From Alphaproteobacteria bacterium (GTDB lineage Bacteria; Pseudomonadota; Alphaproteobacteria; Micropepsales; Micropepsaceae): a stretch of 64,000 nt of DNA. The stretch spans positions 62,001-126,000 of the forward strand of contig JACKLF010000002.1 in the NCBI GenBank assembly GCA_024236055.1. The letters are read 5' to 3'. The translations under genes were made by a program, and so were the position numbers. Below, one piece after another: positions 7,782 to 15,659 of this stretch (positions within the stretch are counted from its first letter, which is position 1; each line of letters begins with the position of its first letter). The notes below the pieces were generated by a model. The model saw only the letters and a program-made list of their open reading frames with translations. It searched no databases and was not told the origin of the DNA.

Positions 7782-8819
7782 TTAATGCAGCGCGATCTTC
7801 TGGACCCGCCAGTTGCCCATCTCGGCCACATAGAGCGCGGCCGGATTGCGGCAGTCGATGGCGTTGACGGTGCCGAACTCGCCCGGCTGCTTGCCGGCGC
7901 GCCCGAACTTGCCCACCACGGTGCCGTCCAGCTCCAGCTTGGCGATCTGGCCGCCATGGTCCAGGTCGTTCACCGGGTTGGAATCGGACGCGAACAGGTA
8001 CTGGTGCGCGCCCGGCGAGATGCACAGGGCCATGGGATCGCCCGCGGTCGTGATCGCCGACTTGAAGTTGCCGTCATTGTCGAAGACCTGGATGCGCTTG
8101 TTGCCGCGGTCGGCGACATAGACATTGCCGGCCGCGTCCACCGCGATGGAACGCGGGCTGGCGAACTGGCCCTGGCCGGTCCCGCGACTGCCCCAGCTTT
8201 TCACGAACACGCCATCGCGGGTGAACTTGGCGATACGGGCATTGTGCAGCCCGTCGGCGACAAAAATATTGCCCTGGGCGTCGAAGGCGACATCGGTGGG
8301 GCCCTGGAACAGGTCCGACGCGGCGCCCGAGCCCGGCGGATTGCCCTGGCCCATATTGTCCCCGGCGGGCACATTGACCGCCTCGGGCTTGCGGCCCAGC
8401 AGCATCAGGATGCGCCCGTCGGCGCTCATCTTCATCACCATGCTGCTGTAGCCGTCGACCGCCCAGACATTGTCCTGGGCATCCACGCGCACCGACTGGG
8501 CTGCCAGGAAGCCGTAATTGTTCTTGCCGATCTGGCGCACGAAGCGGCCATTGGGCGCGAACATGTAGAGGCTGGAGCCGCCATGGGCGAAGGCTCTGGA
8601 GCCGCCCAGCGTGATGGTGGGATCGCCGTTGCGGGTATAGACAAAGACGTTGCCCCTGGAATCGGTCGCCACGCCCGCGGCGGCGCCGAAGAAGGTGTCG
8701 GCCGGCAGCATCAGCGGCTGGCTGGGCGTGGTGGAAATCTGCTGGGCAATGGCGGGCGCGGCCAGCACGGCGGCGATGGGCGCGGCGCAGGCCAGCAGAA
8801 GGGTGGCGAGACGGTTCAT
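7782..8819 (-). CDS. Secreted NHL-repeat beta-propeller protein
   Basis: A 345-residue exported protein starting at ATG 8819 (MNRLATLLLACAAPIAAVLA signal, cleavage near AIAQQ). The mature region holds at least five NHL blades with the typical pattern D-x-x-GNVFVxD: GVATDSRGNVFVYTRNG, SVRVDAQDNVWAVDG, DVAFDAQGNIFVADG, SIAVDAAGNVYVADRGNKRIQVFD and a C-terminal MGNWRVQKI closing strand. NHL propellers of this type resemble the peptidyl-amidoglycolate lyase fold but no catalytic metal site is claimed. It lies 14 bases after a paralogue (8834-9868) and upstream of the split quinoprotein genes, suggesting a joint periplasmic role such as binding a ligand or scaffolding the dehydrogenase. Confidence 0.85.
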   Translation of the reverse strand: MNRLATLLLACAAPIAAVLAAPAIAQQISTTPSQPLMLPADTFFGAAAGVATDSRGNVFVYTRNGDPTITLGGSRAFAHGGSSLYMFAPNGRFVRQIGKNNYGFLAAQSVRVDAQDNVWAVDGYSSMVMKMSADGRILMLLGRKPEAVNVPAGDNMGQGNPPGSGAASDLFQGPTDVAFDAQGNIFVADGLHNARIAKFTRDGVFVKSWGSRGTGQGQFASPRSIAVDAAGNVYVADRGNKRIQVFDNDGNFKSAITTAGDPMALCISPGAHQYLFASDSNPVNDLDHGGQIAKLELDGTVVGKFGRAGKQPGEFGTVNAIDCRNPAALYVAEMGNWRVQKIALH

Positions 8820-8833
8820 CTTACTGGCTCCCC

Positions 8834-9868
8834 TTATTTCTTGTTCTTGAGCACGAATTCCTGCATCCGCCAGGATTCGATTTCGCCCACGATGATCTTG
8901 TTGGGATCGCGGCAGTCCATCATGTGAACCACCTGGAAGCCCGGCGCCAGCTTGCCGGCATGGCCGAACTTGCCCAGCACGGTGCCATCCAGCTCCATCT
9001 TGTAGATCTGGCCGGTCTGCGCCCAGCTTCCGGGGCGGTTGCCGTTGGGATTGGAGTTGGAGACGAACAGATACTGGTGCGGACCCTGGCTGACGCAGGC
9101 AGTCCAGGCCGTGCCCACATTGGTGTAGGCCGTCTTCCATTTCAGATTGTTGTCCAGCACCACATAGCGGTTGTTGGTGCGGTCGGCGACATAGACATTG
9201 CCCGCCCGGTCGACCTGAAGACCGTGCGGCAGGTTGAATTCGTTGACGCCGCTGCCCTTCTTCTCGCTGCCGACCTCGGCCAGGAAACGGCCGTTCTTGT
9301 CGTATTTCACCACGCGATTGTTGCAGTAGCCGTCGGAGATGAAAATGTTGTCCTGCATATCCCAGGCGACATCAGTCGGCCGGCACAGCGTGTATTTCTC
9401 ATCCGGCGGCAGCGGCCCCTTGGGCGTGGCGACGGGGCCTTCCTCCGGATCGGGGCGATGACCGATCACCATCAGCACCTTGGTGCCGGTGGGGTCGAAC
9501 TTGGTGACGACGTTGGTGCCCTCGTCCACCGTCCAGATATTGTCGTGGCGGTCGACACGCACCGAATGGGCGAACTGGAAGCCGTAAAAGCCCTTGCCGA
9601 TTTCCTTCACGAACTTGCCGTTCTGGTCGAACTCCCACAGCCGGGTCTGGGGACCGCGGAAGAAAGAAAAGACATGGCCCTTGGAATTGGTCGCCACGCC
9701 CTGCATCTCGCCCAGCGTGTCGCCCGCGGGCGGCTGGAACATGCCGGGCACCGCTTCATAGTCCAGATCGGGCGCGTTGGCGTAAGCGGTGGCCGCGGCC
9801 TGGGAAAATGCCGGCGCGGTGCCAGCCAGAAGCGCGACAGCAACGGCTGTCACCAGAGTGGTTTTCAC
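8834..9868 (-). CDS. Secreted NHL-repeat beta-propeller protein (paralogue)
   Basis: A 344-residue exported propeller, paralogous to the next gene (7782-8819). The start codon is GTG at 9868 after GGGGAGGCAATC. A Sec signal (TLVTAVAVALLAGTAPAFSQ) precedes NHL blades such as GVATNSKGHVFSFFRG, SVRVDRHDNIWTVDEG, DVAWDMQDNIFISDG and GLQVDRAGNVYVADRTNNRYVVLD, ending with IVGEIESWRMQEFVLK. It is the first gene of the minus-strand series running into the quinoprotein, and a CTGTATACAG palindrome lies about 60 bases upstream. Function is unknown beyond a likely periplasmic ligand- or protein-binding role. Confidence 0.85.
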   Translation of the reverse strand: MKTTLVTAVAVALLAGTAPAFSQAAATAYANAPDLDYEAVPGMFQPPAGDTLGEMQGVATNSKGHVFSFFRGPQTRLWEFDQNGKFVKEIGKGFYGFQFAHSVRVDRHDNIWTVDEGTNVVTKFDPTGTKVLMVIGHRPDPEEGPVATPKGPLPPDEKYTLCRPTDVAWDMQDNIFISDGYCNNRVVKYDKNGRFLAEVGSEKKGSGVNEFNLPHGLQVDRAGNVYVADRTNNRYVVLDNNLKWKTAYTNVGTAWTACVSQGPHQYLFVSNSNPNGNRPGSWAQTGQIYKMELDGTVLGKFGHAGKLAPGFQVVHMMDCRDPNKIIVGEIESWRMQEFVLKNKK

Positions 9869-9926
9869 GATTGCCTCCCCGAAGATGCCCGAACGCTCTG
9901 AAGGCGGTCTGGATCATTCCCCATAA

Positions 9927-9936
9927 CTGTATACAG
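9927..9936. promoter_or_regulatory. CTGTATACAG palindrome upstream of the NHL/quinoprotein operon
   Basis: A perfect 10-bp palindrome lies 58 bases before the GTG of the first NHL gene. TGTATACA-centred palindromes are typical operators of FCD-type GntR repressors. Which regulator binds cannot be told; the only GntR protein in this window is encoded at 3470-4165. Confidence 0.4.
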
Positions 9937-10018
9937 CAAAGGCCGGTCTGGGGAAGATGCCCCGCGGGCAAAAACGACGTTGCAATGCAGCAGCAACGGC
10001 AAGGACGCGGCCGAGCGC

Positions 10019-10327
10019 TCAGATGGCGAAGGGCACCTGCGGTTCGTCGCAGGCCGCATCGGATGTGTCCGACACGGGAAAGACATCCAGGTCATCGGCA
10101 AAGGGCAGGGTCTGCATGCCGTCATTGCACAGCCCGTCGCCGTCATCGCCATCATCGTCCATGTCGCCATAAAGGCTGTCATCGTCCTGCACGGGCAGCA
10201 TGTGACCCGAAGGCGAAGCCGAGAATGACAAGGCAGGTTTCAACGCCTGGTGCGGCGCCAGCGCCATCAGCCAGACACAGGCCGCAAGCGAAACGGCCTT
10301 GCGAAAGCACAATGCGGCACGCGGCAT
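10019..10327 (-). CDS. Small secreted aspartate-rich protein of unknown function
   Basis: A 102-residue predicted protein. The ATG at 10327 was preferred because it begins MPRAALCFRKAVSLAACVWL, a plausible signal peptide; a longer frame extends to 10390. The mature part has a striking acidic run, DDDSLYGDMDDDGDDGDG, around residues 47-64, and ends with further acidic residues and three cysteines. Asp-rich runs of this sort can bind Ca2+ or other cations. I do not recognise a family. It lies between the NHL operon and purU on the same strand, with separate spacing from each. It may be real or a chance frame in GC-rich DNA. Confidence 0.45.
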   Translation of the reverse strand: MPRAALCFRKAVSLAACVWLMALAPHQALKPALSFSASPSGHMLPVQDDDSLYGDMDDDGDDGDGLCNDGMQTLPFADDLDVFPVSDTSDAACDEPQVPFAI

Positions 10328-10503
10328 GACATCAGCCTCCAGCACTGGTTCGCGGACACCCGATCGCGGCGCCGCAGGACACTTCGACAAGGCAAGTATG
10401 TCACCAGCGCGTCATCGCGCACAGACGGCGCACAGCGCCATCGCGCCGCAGCCATGCCTGCCCGAAAAGCAGGCGCGCTGCCTTGCGATGCGCCAGTCGC
10501 ACC

Positions 10504-10520
10504 GGTTCCCCACGGGAACC
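10504..10520 (-). other. Hairpin directly after purU
   Basis: GGTTCCC and GGGAACC form a perfect 7-bp stem with a three-base loop, starting two bases after the purU stop codon. No T-tract follows on the minus strand, so this may be a weak terminator or an RNA 3'-end stabiliser. Confidence 0.4.
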
Positions 10521-10521
10521 A

Positions 10522-11391
10522 TCAGCGGAAGATCACGGTGCGCCTGCCATTGAGCAGGATGCGGTGTTCGCAATGCCATTTGACCGCCCGCGCCAACACC
10601 GTGTTTTCGATATCGTGTCCCACCGCCACATAGTCCTGCGGCGCCATCGCGTGACTGACACGCTCAACCGCCTGTTCGATGATCGGACCTTCGTCCAGGT
10701 CGCCGGTGACATAATGGGCGGTGGCGCCGATCAGCTTGACCCCGCGCTGATGGGCCTGGGTCTAGGGGTTGGCGCCCTTGAAGCTGGGCAGGAAGGAGTG
10801 ATGGATGTTGATGATCCGTCCCGCCCGGGCGCTGCAGAAATCATCCGACAGAATCTGCATGTAGCGCGCGAGCACAACGAGGTCGATGCGGTTCTCCTCC
10901 ATCAGCGCCGCCAGCCTGGCTTCCTGCTGCGCCTTGTTGTCCCTGGTCATCGGCAGGTGGACAAAAGGAATGTTCGCGGCCGCAGCGACATCCTCGAAAT
11001 CGCGGTGGTTGGAAACGATCAGCGGCACCTCCAGCGGCAGCGCGCCGATGCGGCAGCGGTACAGCAGGTCGACCAGCGCATGACCGAACCTTGAAACCAT
11101 AATCACGCCGCGCGTCTTGCGGGCGGTGTCGAAGAACTGCGCCTGCATGTCGAACCGGGCCGCGACGGCGGCGAATTCGCGTTCCAGCCAGGGCAGGCCG
11201 ATGCCGCCTTCCGACAGGCAGTGCACCCGCAGGAAAAAACGGCCGTTGCCGGAATCGCCGAACTGCTGGCTGTCGAGGATGTTGCAATTGCGCTCGAACA
11301 GGAAGCGCGACACATCCGCGACAATGCCGCGACGGTCCGGACAGGAAATGGACAGGACGAAATTGGGCTGTTGCAGGGCAATCTCCAGCAA
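10522..11391 (-). pseudogene. purU: Formyltetrahydrofolate deformylase, interrupted by an in-frame TAG
   Basis: The reading frame from a TTG at 11391 to TGA at 10522 encodes 289 residues, the normal PurU length: an N-terminal ACT domain (FVLSISCPDRRGIVADVSRFL) and a formyltransferase-fold catalytic domain with NIHHSFLPSFKGANP and DLDEGPIIEQA. PurU hydrolyses 10-formyl-THF to THF and formate, supplying formate for PurT. The family continues ANP-Tyr-His-Gln, but here the Tyr codon position is TAG (10764-10762) and the next codon is Thr instead of His. The frame then continues intact for 80 codons, GATAHYVTGDLDEGP included. It is therefore either a very young pseudogene, a sequencing error, or a readthrough case. 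As read, the product is cut before the catalytic Asp. Confidence 0.85.
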
Positions 11392-11518
11392 AATCCGGCG
11401 CGCGGGTGGTACCGCTATCCGGCTCTATGCTATCCATCCGTTGTGGCGGACCCAAGGGGCCCAATCACGCGGATCAATCTGCGGGCCGCCCACCGGGAAA
11501 TGTCAAGGAAGCACCGCC

Positions 11519-14500
11519 ATGAAGTCCAAGCTGCTCGCCATTTTTTTCGCCGCGGCCCTGCCCGCCGCCATCCTGCCCGCCGCGGCCCAGGTCAAGCCGG
11601 GCACATCGGCCTATACCACCCGGCTGGACGATCCGCGCGCCATCTATCTGACGGGCGCCAAGGGCGACGGCAGGACCGATGACACCGCCGCCATCCAGGC
11701 CGCGATCGACAAGGCAAGCGAGGACCGCAACGAAGGCATCGTCTTCATTCCCGAAGGCCGCTACCGGATCAGCCACACCATCTATGTGTGGCCGTCGGTG
11801 CGCGTGATCGGCTGGGGCGCCAAACGCCCCGTCTTCGTGCTGGGCGACAACACGCCGGGTTATCAGAAGGGCATCGGCGCGATGGTGCTGTTCGCGGGCT
11901 TCCGCCCCGGCGCATTCGCCCCGCGTCCGGGCCGACCCGCCTTCAAGGTGCCCTTCCCTCCGCCGGACAGCGTGCCGGCCAACGACAAGATCGCCGACGC
12001 CAATCCCGGCACTTTCTATTCGGCGCTGTCCAACATCAATTTCGAGATCGGCAGGGGCAATCCGGCCGCGGTCGGCATCCGCTTTCATGGCGCGCAGCAC
12101 GACTATCTGACCCATATCGATTTTCATATTGGTTCGGGGTTGGCGGGCATTCACCAGACCGCCAACGAGGTGGAAGACCTGCGCTTCTTCGGCGGCCGCT
12201 ATGGCATCATCACCGAAAAGCCGTCGCCCGCCTGGCAGTTCACCCTGATCGACAGCCAGTTCGAGGGCCAGCGCGAAGCGGCGATCCGCGAGCATGAAGC
12301 CTCGCTCACCGTCGTGAACAGCAGCTTCCACAATGTGCCGGTGGCGATCGACATCGATCCCGAATATTCCGACTGGCTGTGGGTCAAGGACAGCCGCTTC
12401 GAGAATATCTCAAAGGCGGCGATCGTCGTCAGCGCCGAGAACAATGTTTACACCCAGATCGGCGTGGAAGGCGCGGTGGCCGCGAACACACCGGTCTTTG
12501 CCCGCTTCCGCGAAAGCGGCAAGACGCTGGGCCATGCAGGCATCTATGCGGTCAAGAACCTCAACCATGGCCTGATCCTGGATGCGCCGGGCGAGATGGG
12601 AAAGGTGGGCACCCGCTTTGACGTGACACCGCTGGCCGCGATGCCCGCGCCCAATCCGCCGGCGATCCGCGCCCTGCCGCCGACCAGCCAGTGGGTCAAC
12701 ATCCACACCCTTGGCGTGAAGGGCGACGGCAAGACCGACGACACCGCCGCGATCCAGCACGCCATCGACACCACGCGCGTGCTCTATATCCCGTCGGGCC
12801 GCTACATCGTGCATGACACGATCCGGCTGAAGCCCGACACGGTGATCGTGGGCCTGCACCCGTCGATCACCCAGTTCGACCTGCCCGACAAGACCGAGGG
12901 CTTCCAGGGCATCGGTGCGCCCAAGGCGCTGATGGAAACCCCCAAGGGCGGCGACAATATCGTCAGCGGAATCGGGCTTTACACCTTCGGCATCAACAAC
13001 CGCGCGGTCGAGATGCTGTGGCAGTCAGGCGCCAATTCGCTGCTGGACGATGTGCGCTTCCTGGGCGGCCACGGCACCAACAATCCCGATGGCAGCCGCT
13101 GGAGCCCCTACAACGCCAATTCCACCGGCGACCAGGACCCCGCCAAGATCTGGGATGCCCAGTATCCCTCGCTGTGGGTGACGGGTGGCGGCGGCGGCAC
13201 CTTCACCAACCTTTGGACGGTGGACACCTATGCCCAGGCCGGCATGTACATTTCCGACACCACCACGCCGGGCAAGGTCTATGAAGTCTCGGCCGAGCAT
13301 CATGTGCGCACCGAGTTCAAGCTGAACCGGGTGGAGAACTGGGACATCTATTCGCCCCAGACCGAGGAGGAAGGCGGCGAAGGGCCCGAAGCCCATTCGC
13401 TGATCATCGCCAATTCGAAAAACATCACGGTCGCCAACTATCACGCCTATCGCGTGACCCGGACCTGGAAACCGGTCAATGCCGCCGCCCTGGTCTACAA
13501 TTCCAGCGACATCCGCTTCCGAAACGTGCATGTGAATGCCGAAAGCGGGCTGGGCACCTGTGACGACAATGGCTGCGCGACCTTCCTGCGGGCCAACAAG
13601 TTTCCCTACGAGAACGCGATCATCGACATGACGCACCATATCCAGGTGCGTGAGCGCGAATTCGCGGTGCTGGACATTCCCGCCGATCCGCCCACGCCCA
13701 AGGTCAGTGACATGGGCCACAAGGTGGAAAAGCTGGAAGACGGCTTCTTCTCCATCTCGGGCGGCGCGGTCGACGCGAAAGGCAAGCTGTACTTCGTCGA
13801 CCATCACCAGCAGCGCATCTACGGCTGGTCGAAGGATGAGGGCCTGTCGGTGGAGCGAGACAATCCGCTCGATCCGGTCAACCTGGCCTTCGACAGAAGC
13901 GGCAACCTGATCGTGCTGTCCTCCTATGGGCGCAACGGCACGGTCTACAGCTTCAAGCCCGGCTCGCCCGCGACCGAGCTGACGCTGATCCCGGCGACGC
14001 AGGCGTCGGCCCATGCGGGCGCCACCATCGCCCTGCCGGTGAACTACTGGAACAATGGCGAGTTCAAGGACCGGCTGAACCTGGACACCTATCGCTACAC
14101 CACGTTGGGTGAGATGTTCGCCCATGACTTGGCCCAGCCCACGGCGATGGAATATGTCTCGCCCGACGGCAGCCTGGTGCTGCGCCGCTCACGCGTGTTC
14201 CAGGCCGGGCCGCCCGACCATCGCGGCTATCGTTTCTCGAACGACCTGCAGTCCTATGGCTTCATCACCGCCGCGGCCGGCAGCCGCGCCTATATCAGCA
14301 ACGGGTCCGAGGCCAAGACCTATAGCGGCACGGTCAACGCCGACGGCACGGTCACCGATCTGAAGGTATTTGCCGACCGCGGCGGCGAAGGCGTGGCGGC
14401 GGGGCCGGACGGCAAGGTCTATGTCGCCAACGGCCAGATCTTCGTCTACGACCCCAGCGGCAAAGAGGTCGGACGCATCGATGTGCCCGAACGGCCGCTG

Positions 14501-14578
14501 CAGATCCTGTTCGGGGGCGCCGATGGGCACACGCTCTACATCCTGGCCCATCACGCGCTTTACAGCATAAGGGTCTGA
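11519..14578 (+). CDS. Secreted two-domain pectate-lyase-3/GH55-like protein with C-terminal propeller
   Basis: A 1019-residue exported protein. The ATG at 11519 follows AAGGAAG and opens a signal peptide (MKSKLLAIFFAAALPAAILP). Two right-handed beta-helix domains each start with the Pectate_lyase_3 signature: AKGDGRTDDTAAIQAAID near residue 49 and VKGDGKTDDTAAIQHAID near residue 400. This tandem layout is typical of GH55 exo-beta-1,3-glucanases and related polysaccharide-active proteins. From about residue 735 a separate propeller-like region follows (VDAKGKLYFVDHHQQRIYGW, LAFDRSGNLIVLSS, VAAGPDGKVYVANG). The combination suggests cell-surface or periplasmic polysaccharide breakdown. The exact substrate is not readable. 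It is transcribed away from purU and converges on the gene at 14707. Confidence 0.82.
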   Translation: MKSKLLAIFFAAALPAAILPAAAQVKPGTSAYTTRLDDPRAIYLTGAKGDGRTDDTAAIQAAIDKASEDRNEGIVFIPEGRYRISHTIYVWPSVRVIGWGAKRPVFVLGDNTPGYQKGIGAMVLFAGFRPGAFAPRPGRPAFKVPFPPPDSVPANDKIADANPGTFYSALSNINFEIGRGNPAAVGIRFHGAQHDYLTHIDFHIGSGLAGIHQTANEVEDLRFFGGRYGIITEKPSPAWQFTLIDSQFEGQREAAIREHEASLTVVNSSFHNVPVAIDIDPEYSDWLWVKDSRFENISKAAIVVSAENNVYTQIGVEGAVAANTPVFARFRESGKTLGHAGIYAVKNLNHGLILDAPGEMGKVGTRFDVTPLAAMPAPNPPAIRALPPTSQWVNIHTLGVKGDGKTDDTAAIQHAIDTTRVLYIPSGRYIVHDTIRLKPDTVIVGLHPSITQFDLPDKTEGFQGIGAPKALMETPKGGDNIVSGIGLYTFGINNRAVEMLWQSGANSLLDDVRFLGGHGTNNPDGSRWSPYNANSTGDQDPAKIWDAQYPSLWVTGGGGGTFTNLWTVDTYAQAGMYISDTTTPGKVYEVSAEHHVRTEFKLNRVENWDIYSPQTEEEGGEGPEAHSLIIANSKNITVANYHAYRVTRTWKPVNAAALVYNSSDIRFRNVHVNAESGLGTCDDNGCATFLRANKFPYENAIIDMTHHIQVREREFAVLDIPADPPTPKVSDMGHKVEKLEDGFFSISGGAVDAKGKLYFVDHHQQRIYGWSKDEGLSVERDNPLDPVNLAFDRSGNLIVLSSYGRNGTVYSFKPGSPATELTLIPATQASAHAGATIALPVNYWNNGEFKDRLNLDTYRYTTLGEMFAHDLAQPTAMEYVSPDGSLVLRRSRVFQAGPPDHRGYRFSNDLQSYGFITAAAGSRAYISNGSEAKTYSGTVNADGTVTDLKVFADRGGEGVAAGPDGKVYVANGQIFVYDPSGKEVGRIDVPERPLQILFGGADGHTLYILAHHALYSIRV

Positions 14579-14586
14579 ACGGCACG

Positions 14587-14617
14587 CCCCTTCCAGCGTG
14601 CCTTGCACGCCAAGGGG
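14587..14617 (+). terminator. Hairpin after the beta-helix gene
   Basis: GCGTGC-CTT-GCACGC sits inside an outer CCCCTT/AAGGGG pairing, eight bases after the stop codon at 14578, followed by GAGGCGGG. It lacks a T-run and resembles the CCTCCCC...GGGGAGG palindromes seen elsewhere in the window. Confidence 0.45.
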
Positions 14618-14649
14618 AGGCGGGCCCGTGGATGCATCGACAGACACGA

Positions 14650-14682
14650 AAAAGGGCGGCGCACCGGGTGCGCCGCCCTTTT
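14650..14682. terminator. Bidirectional terminator between convergent genes
   Basis: AAAAGGGCGGCGCA pairs with TGCGCCGCCCTTTT around a five-base loop: 14 bp of stem with A-run on one side and T-run on the other. It lies between the plus-strand gene ending at 14578 and the minus-strand gene ending at 14707, so it can terminate both. Confidence 0.88.
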
Positions 14683-14706
14683 GGTTGGGTGCGAAGGCCG
14701 CAGGGG

Positions 14707-15579
14707 TCAGATATGCCCGTGCAGGTGGCGGAAGCTGGCGGCCACCATGCCCAGCGGCGAAGGATTGTAGGGCTCCTCGATCTCCAGGAAGGCGCGGCTC
14801 ACGCTGGTCTTGTGAATGACCGGGATCAGCTTCTTCCAGTCGACGATGCCCCGCCCGATGATCGCGCTGATCATCTTCATGTTGGTGTTGGGGATGCCGC
14901 TGTTCTTCAGGTCCTTGATATGCAGGGAATGGAAACGGGTGGGATATTTGGTCAGATAGGCCGCCGGATCGGCGCCGCCAGCCACCACCCAGCCGATATC
15001 CATTTCCATGCTGACCAGCGACGGATCGGTTTCGGCGATCAGCAGGTCATAGGGCACGACATTGCCGATCTTGCGGAATTCCAGATTGTGGTTGTGATAG
15101 CTGAAGGTCATCCCTGCGCCCTTGCAGGCCAGGCCGCAGGTGTTGAACGCCTCGGCGTTGCGCTTCCAGTCGTCGATGCTGGGCCCGGCCAGGATCGCGG
15201 CCCGGTCCATCGGATAGAGCGGGAAGGAACAGGTGATGTTGGTGATGCCGACCTTGCCGGCCTCGTCGATGGTGGCCGACAGGGTCTTGCGCAGCGCATC
15301 GCCCCCGGCATGGATGCTTTTCCAGGTAAAGCCCATCGCGTCATAAAGCTTTTTCTGGTCGGTGGAGGACTTGCCGCTCATGGTCAGGTTGGCCTGGACA
15401 TTGCGGATGCCGATGGCCTTCAGCTTGCGCATCGTGCCTTCGTAATCCTTGGCCAGGTCCTGGCGCACCGTATAGAGCTGCAACCCCAGCGGAATGGAGC
15501 CGCTTTGCGCCCAGGCCGGCACGGCGCTGGCGGCCAGAAGGCCTGCGGTGGAAGCCAGGAACTGTCTGCGGTTGGTCAT
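14707..15579 (-). CDS. Tat-exported sugar phosphate isomerase/epimerase-like TIM-barrel protein
   Basis: A 290-residue protein of the xylose-isomerase-like TIM-barrel family. The ATG at 15579 opens a twin-arginine signal, TNRRQFLASTAGLLAAS, with cleavage near AWAQS. The barrel shows LGLQLYTVRQDL, the metal-site residues of FSYHNHNLEF, an E in VSMEMDIGWV and HSLHIKDLK. Members interconvert keto and aldo sugars or epimerise carbohydrates with a divalent metal. Cytoplasmic location is usual for the family; the Tat signal argues for folded, metal-loaded export to the periplasm. The substrate is unknown. It stands alone, convergent with the beta-helix gene and ahead of a carboxylesterase gene on the same strand. 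Confidence 0.85.
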   Translation of the reverse strand: MTNRRQFLASTAGLLAASAVPAWAQSGSIPLGLQLYTVRQDLAKDYEGTMRKLKAIGIRNVQANLTMSGKSSTDQKKLYDAMGFTWKSIHAGGDALRKTLSATIDEAGKVGITNITCSFPLYPMDRAAILAGPSIDDWKRNAEAFNTCGLACKGAGMTFSYHNHNLEFRKIGNVVPYDLLIAETDPSLVSMEMDIGWVVAGGADPAAYLTKYPTRFHSLHIKDLKNSGIPNTNMKMISAIIGRGIVDWKKLIPVIHKTSVSRAFLEIEEPYNPSPLGMVAASFRHLHGHI

Positions 15580-15659
15580 GTGTCGCTCCCTGATAGGCCG
15601 GTGGACGGCCCTTGTTGACGCCAGCATAGCCAAGCCGGCGCGCCGCCGCCAGCAGCCGC

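Noticed and set aside
10762..10764. Programmed TAG recoding (pyrrolysine) in purU
   Set aside because: No pyl genes or structured element are visible, and PurU has Tyr at this place. Mutation or sequencing error is simpler.
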